Shown: in pieces, positions 31,766 through 36,436 of the stretch
Layout: every line of letters starts with the position of its first letter
Position numbering within the stretch: position 1 is the first letter of the stretch
DNA from: an uncultured Bacteroidales bacterium
GTDB lineage: Bacteria; Bacteroidota; Bacteroidia; Bacteroidales; Muribaculaceae
Direction: 5' to 3'
DNA: 36,436 nucleotides
NCBI GenBank assembly: GCA_900542185.1
Contig: UQMZ01000039.1
Coordinates: 1 to 36,436, forward strand
The notes under the pieces: model-generated
Told to the model about the DNA's origin: nothing
The model's database searches: none
What the model saw: the letters and a program-made list of their open reading frames with translations, nothing else
Made by a program: the position numbers and the translations under genes

Positions 31766-32215
31766 TTATTTTCTTCTGGCTTTAAAAAAATCCGACATCA
31801 GGGCCGCGCATTCCTCCTCCAGGAGACCCGATTCCACTATAGTCTTGGGGTGGAGAGGCGAAGGATCGGAGCAGAAATAGGACTCGAATCCGCGCTTGCG
31901 GTCGTACGCGCCGTATACGAGGCGTCCCATCTGCGACCATCCGATGGCACCGGCGCACATGGCACATGGCTCCACGGTGACATAAAGCGTGCAGTTGGGC
32001 AGGTATTTCCCTCCCAGTGTATTGGCGGCGGCGGTTATGGCCATCATTTCGGCGTGGGCCGTCACGTCCTTCAAGGTCTCGGTCATGTTATGGCCGCGTC
32101 CCACTATCTTGCCGTTGCACACCACCACGGCGCCTACGGGCACCTCGCCCTCCTCGGCGGCCTGTTCGGCTTCCAGGAGGGCCATCCGCATCCAGCGTTC
32201 GTCCTGACTATCCAT
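31766..32215 (-). CDS. tadA: tRNA-specific adenosine deaminase
   Basis: Zinc deaminase converting adenosine to inosine at the wobble position of tRNA-Arg(ACG). The zinc site is His54 with catalytic Glu56 (TAHAEMMAI) and the two cysteines of PCAMC (Cys84, Cys87). The family-specific PVGAVVV and GHN are also present, as is the TadA-type C-terminus ending in a basic FFKARRK. Length of 149 residues fits TadA; a related guanine or cytosine deaminase is less likely but not excluded. Confidence 0.92.
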   Translation of the reverse strand: MDSQDERWMRMALLEAEQAAEEGEVPVGAVVVCNGKIVGRGHNMTETLKDVTAHAEMMAITAAANTLGGKYLPNCTLYVTVEPCAMCAGAIGWSQMGRLVYGAYDRKRGFESYFCSDPSPLHPKTIVESGLLEEECAALMSDFFKARRK

Positions 32216-32316
32216 TGATTCTGATTTTCTCGATTAATCGGGATTAATCCTGATTTCTCTCGATAATCCCGATTAATCCCGATTAAACTTGATTTACCCC
32301 GATTAATCGGGATTGA
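32216..32316. repeat. GATTAATCGGGATTAATC repeat cluster between ispH and tadA
   Basis: At least six copies or variants of GATTAATC, separated by GG or CC pairs, fill the whole gap. It includes a perfect 14-base palindrome CCCGATTAATCGGG at 32298-32311, which spans the ispH stop codon, and a 10-bp inverted pair (32240-32249 with 32271-32280). Spacers are irregular and self-similar, so it is not a CRISPR. Confidence 0.8.
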
Positions 32317-33220
32317 TTATCTCTTTTATTCTGTCGGCCACGCGCTGCATCAGCCAGGCGGGCGTGGAAGTGGCGCCGCACACGCCGATGCTCACGGCCT
32401 GGTCCAGCCATTCGCGGCGCAGTCCGTCGGCGTCGGTGACGCGGTAGGTGTTCGGATTCACCATGCGGCATTCCTCGTACAGCACCTTGCCGTTGCTTGA
32501 CTTGGCTCCGGTCACGAACACCACTACGTCATGGCCGGCGGCGAAGTCGCGTATCTTGGCCGACCGCGTGGCCACCTGGCGGCAGATAGTGTCGAAGTAT
32601 TCGAAACCGCCCTGACGCTTGCGCCCCTTGATATGCTCCACGATGTCGCGGAATCCGTCCAGGCTCATGGTGGTCTGCGAATATAGCAAGACGTCGCGGC
32701 TCAGGTCCAGCTCGTCGAGTTGCTCCGGACCCTGTATCACCACAGCCTCGCCGTCGGTCTGGCCAACCAGGCCCAGCACCTCGGCGTGTCCCTTCTTGCC
32801 GTATATTATGAACAGCGGCATCTGAAGTCTGTCGCCCTGTGCTAACTCGGCGCGGGCCTGGTCGTATGCCTCCTTGATGCGGCGCTGCAGCCTCAGCACA
32901 ACGGGGCATGTCGCGTCTATGACGTTGATGTTGCGGTCGCGCAGCGTACGGTAGGTAGATGGCGGTTCGCCGTGCGCGCGCAAGAGCACGGTGGTGTCGC
33001 GCAGGTCCTCCAGGTCGGCGTGGGTGATGGTGATCAGTCCAAGCCGGCCGAGGCGGTCCACCTCCGAGGCGTTGTGCACGATGTCGCCGAGACAGCGCAG
33101 CTGACCGGTGCGCGCAAGTTCGGCTTCCGCTTTCTGTATGGCAGTGACCACACCGAAGCAGAAGCCGGAATTGGAATCTATCTCTATCGACGGGGTTCCC
33201 GTCTGTCCTTTGTCGTCCAT
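32303..33220 (-). CDS. ispH: 4-hydroxy-3-methylbut-2-enyl diphosphate reductase
   Basis: Last enzyme of the MEP isoprenoid pathway, making IPP and DMAPP with a [4Fe-4S] cluster; it feeds the prenyl chain used by menA. Cluster cysteines are in SGFCFGV (Cys21), DATCPVV and DTICRQV. The substrate-binding SSN is in GAKSSNGKVL. The start at 33220 gives 305 residues and a one-base TGATG overlap with cmk. An ATG at 33259 would need a 40-base overlap and adds residues not seen in the family. The last residues (NPD and stop) are encoded by the repeat cluster. Confidence 0.96.
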   Translation of the reverse strand: MDDKGQTGTPSIEIDSNSGFCFGVVTAIQKAEAELARTGQLRCLGDIVHNASEVDRLGRLGLITITHADLEDLRDTTVLLRAHGEPPSTYRTLRDRNINVIDATCPVVLRLQRRIKEAYDQARAELAQGDRLQMPLFIIYGKKGHAEVLGLVGQTDGEAVVIQGPEQLDELDLSRDVLLYSQTTMSLDGFRDIVEHIKGRKRQGGFEYFDTICRQVATRSAKIRDFAAGHDVVVFVTGAKSSNGKVLYEECRMVNPNTYRVTDADGLRREWLDQAVSIGVCGATSTPAWLMQRVADRIKEIINPD

Positions 33221-33918
33221 CAATCCTTTACAATGGAATGATACAGGTCCATCAGCCATTGCATCTGCTGCTGATGATTCATGTCGTCGTTGTCGAGCAG
33301 CACGGCGTCGTCGGCCTGGCGCAGCGGCGACACCTCGCGCGTGGAGTCGATGCGGTCGCGCTCGCGTATATTACTTAGGATTTCGGCATAGTCCACAGGC
33401 TTGCCGGTCTTTTCTTCCAGTTCCTTCTGTCGGCGACGGGCACGTTCCTCGGCGCTGGCGTTGACGAATACCTTCATCTCGGCACGGGGGAACACGGTGG
33501 TGCCTATGTCGCGGCCATCCATCACGATTCCACCGGTCCTGCCGAACTCCTGCTGCAGTTTCACCAGGCGTTCGCGCACTTCCGGAATCACGGCCACGGG
33601 GCTGACATGCTCGCTGACCTCCATGCCGCGGATGGCGCGCTCCACGTCCTCGCCGTTCAACAGCGTATGCTGCACTCCGTCGGCCGTGGATGCCGGCGCG
33701 AACGATATGTGAATGTAGGGCAGCGCGGCTGTCAGCGCGGCAGTGTCCACCTTGCCCTGAGGGTCGATCATGCCGTGACGCATGGCATAAAGCGTCACGG
33801 CACGGTACATCGCCCCGGAGTCAATATATGTGTAGCCTATGCGACGCGCCAGGTCGCGGGCCATAGTCGATTTGCCCGACGATGAATAACCGTCGATGGC
33901 TATCGTTATCTTCTTCAT
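33220..33918 (-). CDS. cmk: cytidylate kinase
   Basis: Phosphorylates CMP and dCMP to diphosphates for nucleic-acid synthesis. The P-loop GYSSSGKSTMA lies near the start, and the CMP-binding part has YIDSGAMYRAVTLYA and DGRDIGTTVFP; the lid segment is ERARRRQKELEEKTGK. Length of 232 residues is standard. Its stop overlaps the ispH start and it lies 21 bases after glgB. Confidence 0.97.
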   Translation of the reverse strand: MKKITIAIDGYSSSGKSTMARDLARRIGYTYIDSGAMYRAVTLYAMRHGMIDPQGKVDTAALTAALPYIHISFAPASTADGVQHTLLNGEDVERAIRGMEVSEHVSPVAVIPEVRERLVKLQQEFGRTGGIVMDGRDIGTTVFPRAEMKVFVNASAEERARRRQKELEEKTGKPVDYAEILSNIRERDRIDSTREVSPLRQADDAVLLDNDDMNHQQQMQWLMDLYHSIVKD

Positions 33919-33939
33919 TGTCTTAGTCTTTCTCTCCTC

Positions 33940-36003
33940 TTACTTCTTGGTTTTCTTGGCAGCGGTTTTGGCAGCGGGCTTGCGTCCCTTCTTCACCATG
34001 CGCAGCACCTGTGCGGTGCGGGCAGGCAGATACATCTTGAGCCATCCCTTGCCGCTGGGGCTATACAGCGGGTCGGGCTGCGTGAAGTGATGCACCTTGT
34101 CGTCGATCATACCGAAACCTCCATATTCGGGCGAGTCGCTGTCCAGCACCACCTCGTATTCGCCGGCCGGAGCAAGGAATCCGTATCCCTCGAACGAACG
34201 CGTCGGGCTCCAGTTGAATACGAATATCAGGTCGCCGCGCATGAACGCTAAAATCTGGTCATCGTCCTTCTCCCACAGTTTCTCGACGGGAAGCGCCTGG
34301 AAGTTATAATGCTGCGACACCAGATCAATCATGTCGTTGTCGAACTTGTTCAGGAATTTATACTTCAGGTCCTCGCGGTCCACCAGGTCCCACTGACGGC
34401 GGGCGTACTTGTAGCTCCAGCCGTTGCCCTCGCGCGGGAAGTCGATCCATTCGGGATGGCCGAACTCGTTGCCCATGAAGTTGAGGTATCCGCCGTTGAT
34501 GGTGCCCAGGGTCACCAGGCGTATCATCTTGTGCATGGCCATGCCTCGTGCCACAGTGCCGTCCGGGTCGTCCACCTGCATGTGCCAGTACATCTCCTTG
34601 TCTATCAGACGGAATATGATGGTCTTGTCGCCTACCAGGGCCTGGTCGTGGCTCTCGCAGTAGCTTACGGTCTTCTCGTCGGCGCGGCGGTTGGTCAGCT
34701 CCCAGTATATCGAAGTCGGGTGCCAGTCCTCGTCCTTCTTCTCCTTGATCATCTTGATCCAGTAGTCGGGGATGCCCATTGCCAGACGGTAGTCGAATCC
34801 CATGCCGCCGTCCTCGAACTTGATGGCCAGGCCGGGCATGCCGCTCATCTCCTCGGCGATGGTGATGGCCGTGGCCTTCACCTCGTGTATCAGGATGTTG
34901 GCCAGTGTCAGATATACGATGGCGTTGGTGTCCTGGTTGCCGTCGTAATAGTCGGCATAGCTGCCGAACGCCTTACCCAGTCCGTGGTCGTAATACAGCA
35001 TCGAGGTCACGCCGTCGAAGCGGAAACCGTCGAAGCGGTACTCCTCCATCCAGTATTTGCAGTTGGAGAGCAGGAAGTAGAGCACATAGTTCTTGCCGTA
35101 GTCGAAGCAGAGGCTGTCCCATGCCGGATGCTCGCGGCGTCCGTCGCCGTAGAAGTAGAGGTTGTGGCTACCGTCGATGCGGCCCAGGCCCTCGTTCTCG
35201 TTCTTGACGGCGTGGCTGTGCACTATGTCCATGATCACGGCGATGCCGAGCGAATGGGCCTCGTCTATCAGGCGCTTCAGGTCGTCGGGCGTACCGAAAC
35301 GGCTGGATGCGGCGTAGAAGCTGCTGACATGATAGCCGAACGAGCCATAATAGGGATGCTCCTGTATGGCCATGAGCTGTATGGCGTTGTAGCCGTCCTT
35401 GGCGATCCGGGGCAGGATGTTGAGTCGGAATTCCTCGTATGTGCCCACGCCCTCCTTCTCCTCGGCCATGCCGATGTGGGCCTCGTATATCAGCAGCGGG
35501 CGCGTGTCGGGACGGAAACGCGTGGTCTTGAATTTATAAGGGGTCTCGGGGGCGTATACCTCGGCCGAGAATATCTTGGTGTCGGGGTCCTGCACCACTC
35601 GTGTGGCGTATGCCGGGATGCGGTCGCCTTCGCCGCCGTGCCAGTACACGCGCATCTTGTACAGGTCGCCGTTATGGATCATGTCGGCGGCGAACTTGCC
35701 CTCCCACGATCCGTCCTGGAGGCGTGTCAGGGCATAGCGTTCGTCGCTCTGCCAGTTGCTGAAGTCACCTATCAGCACCACCTTCTCGGCGTTGGGCAGA
35801 TAGTCGCGGAACAACCATGTACCGTTGGCCTGGCGGTGCAGACCGTAGTATTTATATGCGTTGGCGAATTTGGACAGGCTGCCGTCGGAATTGGCCGTAA
35901 GTTCGTCGAATTTCTTTATTACGTCGTTGTGGCGACCGTCGATGGCCGGCTTATAGGGCTCCAGCCACGGGTCGTTGCGAAGTATTGCAAGTTCTTTTTC
36001 CAT
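33940..36003 (-). CDS. glgB: 1,4-alpha-glucan branching enzyme (GH13, GBE1-like)
   Basis: Cuts alpha-1,4 glucan and rejoins the piece as alpha-1,6 branches in glycogen synthesis. An N-terminal CBM48 domain (about 45-130) precedes the GH13 barrel. The nucleophile Asp lies in FRFDGVTSMLYYDHG, the acid/base Glu in AEEMSGMPG, and the stabilising Asp in ESHDQALVG. The string WMEEYRFDGFRFDGVTSM is closest to eukaryotic GBE1-type enzymes, known also in Bacteroidetes, rather than the E. coli GlgB type. ATG 36003 gives 687 residues; a longer frame from TTG 36066 would overlap the upstream gene. The tail is Lys/Ala-rich (KPAAKTAAKKTKK), of unknown use. Confidence 0.95.
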   Translation of the reverse strand: MEKELAILRNDPWLEPYKPAIDGRHNDVIKKFDELTANSDGSLSKFANAYKYYGLHRQANGTWLFRDYLPNAEKVVLIGDFSNWQSDERYALTRLQDGSWEGKFAADMIHNGDLYKMRVYWHGGEGDRIPAYATRVVQDPDTKIFSAEVYAPETPYKFKTTRFRPDTRPLLIYEAHIGMAEEKEGVGTYEEFRLNILPRIAKDGYNAIQLMAIQEHPYYGSFGYHVSSFYAASSRFGTPDDLKRLIDEAHSLGIAVIMDIVHSHAVKNENEGLGRIDGSHNLYFYGDGRREHPAWDSLCFDYGKNYVLYFLLSNCKYWMEEYRFDGFRFDGVTSMLYYDHGLGKAFGSYADYYDGNQDTNAIVYLTLANILIHEVKATAITIAEEMSGMPGLAIKFEDGGMGFDYRLAMGIPDYWIKMIKEKKDEDWHPTSIYWELTNRRADEKTVSYCESHDQALVGDKTIIFRLIDKEMYWHMQVDDPDGTVARGMAMHKMIRLVTLGTINGGYLNFMGNEFGHPEWIDFPREGNGWSYKYARRQWDLVDREDLKYKFLNKFDNDMIDLVSQHYNFQALPVEKLWEKDDDQILAFMRGDLIFVFNWSPTRSFEGYGFLAPAGEYEVVLDSDSPEYGGFGMIDDKVHHFTQPDPLYSPSGKGWLKMYLPARTAQVLRMVKKGRKPAAKTAAKKTKK

Positions 36004-36028
36004 TTTTTTATCTTGGCTTTTGTAATTT

Positions 36029-36436
36029 CTAACGTTTATTATTGTCAACAATTTTGTCGGCCTCAAGGATGTGGGCGATGGCGTTCCGCAGGTTTTTGGC
36101 GTCGTCGTCGTTACCCTTCAGAGCCTCGAGTACGCCCGAAATGTAATGTTGCGGCGAGGGGTAGCCCAGCATGGTGTGCACGTTTGATGCGGCCAGCATG
36201 GGCTTGTGGTTGAACACGCGCAGGATGCCGTACAGGTCGCCGGCGGCCGCCAGCTTGTGGAACTGGTCGCGCAGCCGGTTGAAGTGACGGCGCGGCTCCA
36301 GCTGATACACCAACTGCTTGAGGTGTGTCTCCATGGCCGTGATGCATGTGAACTTGGCGTCGATGCGGCATTCCACGTCACGCTTTATCTTGTGGCGGGT
36401 GTGCTGCAGCGCCTGTTCGTCGGCATGGGCCTTGAA
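36029..36436 (-). CDS. C-terminal part of an unidentified protein, 5' end outside window
   Basis: An open frame enters from the right edge with no start visible; an in-frame GTG at 36376 is internal. The 135 visible residues are helical and charged (EQALQHTRHKIKRDVE, THLKQLVYQLEP, HFNRLRDQFHKL), then NHKPMLAASNVHTMLGYPS and ALKGNDDDAKNLRNAIAHIL. No signal peptide, membrane helix or catalytic motif is visible. It lies 25 bases before glgB on the same strand. I do not recognise the family; the N-terminal part would be needed. Confidence 0.8.
   Translation of the reverse strand, partial: FKAHADEQALQHTRHKIKRDVECRIDAKFTCITAMETHLKQLVYQLEPRRHFNRLRDQFHKLAAAGDLYGILRVFNHKPMLAASNVHTMLGYPSPQHYISGVLEALKGNDDDAKNLRNAIAHILEADKIVDNNKR

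Noticed and set aside
32216..32316. Possible CRISPR array
   Set aside because: Units are 8-18 bases, irregular and adjacent, with no unique spacers and no cas gene.
33221..33259. Longer ispH start inside cmk
   Set aside because: It would overlap cmk by 40 bases; the ATG at 33220 gives a TGATG junction and the normal length.
36004..36066. TTG start extending GlgB by 21 residues
   Set aside because: It overlaps the upstream gene and the added residues do not resemble the family; ATG 36003 fits.
34309..36213. 634-codon open frame opposite glgB
   Set aside because: Low-complexity Val/Ala/His composition typical of an antisense shadow of a GC-rich gene.
1..36436. Search for tRNA, rRNA, insertion sequences, prophage or defence genes
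   Set aside because: No tRNA cloverleaf, rRNA, transposase, integrase or toxin-antitoxin pair could be recognised by eye in the window.

Overview
The window is a chromosomal segment of a gut-type Bacteroidales bacterium. The evidence is a SusC/SusD pair with an ECF sigma/FecR pair, surface lipoproteins, and promoters of the Bacteroidetes form TTTG-N19..20-TAnnTTTG, with none of the proteobacterial kind. Gene content and moderately high GC would fit Muribaculaceae, but that family assignment is an inference. The first 47 bases are not genomic: they are an Illumina Nextera adapter with index, so the left edge is a contig end with untrimmed adapter.

Layout. (1) 48-1990, minus: two glycosyltransferases, the outer one cut at the contig end. 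(2) 2163-6439, plus: a tight three-gene unit of cofactor-independent phosphoglycerate mutase, a secreted 5'-nucleotidase-like metallophosphoesterase and a NagZ-like GH3 lipoprotein, closed by a bidirectional terminator. (3) 6515-23409: a polysaccharide utilization locus. Minus-strand genes are ECF sigma, FecR anti-sigma and GH43. Divergent plus-strand genes are SusC with an STN signalling domain, SusD, a four-module SusE/F-like lipoprotein, a GH27-like lipoprotein, a second SusE/F-like protein with a C-terminal sorting-like tail, a terminator, a GH3 beta-glycosidase and a large six-hairpin-like protein of unknown activity. (4) 23412-25976, minus: rpmH, efp, a membrane glycosyltransferase and radC. 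(5) 26208-27659, plus: an O-antigen-type flippase. (6) 27792-36436, minus: a housekeeping run read from right to left of an unidentified partial gene, glgB, cmk, ispH, tadA, an ADP-ribosylglycohydrolase family gene, menA, dnaB and a small membrane protein.

How the PUL should work. Glycan bound by SusCD and the SusE/F-like proteins would be cut outside the cell by the lipidated GH27-like enzyme. Passage through SusC would signal through its STN domain to FecR in the inner membrane and release the ECF sigma factor. GH43, GH3 and the six-hairpin protein would finish degradation in the periplasm. No standard -7 box was found in front of susC, which fits ECF control. The substrate cannot be read from sequence alone; a heteropolymer with alpha-linked hexose or pentose side chains is a guess from GH27 plus GH43 plus GH3.

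Most unusual features: two SusE/F-like proteins built from alternating A and B module types (A-B-A-B and B-A-B); a 15-base motif shared by the leaders of the sigma factor and the SusE/F-like lipoprotein; abutting divergent promoters sharing a CAAATTTG palindrome; a structured rpmH leader; and several intergenic micro-repeats that supply stop or start codons of flanking genes.
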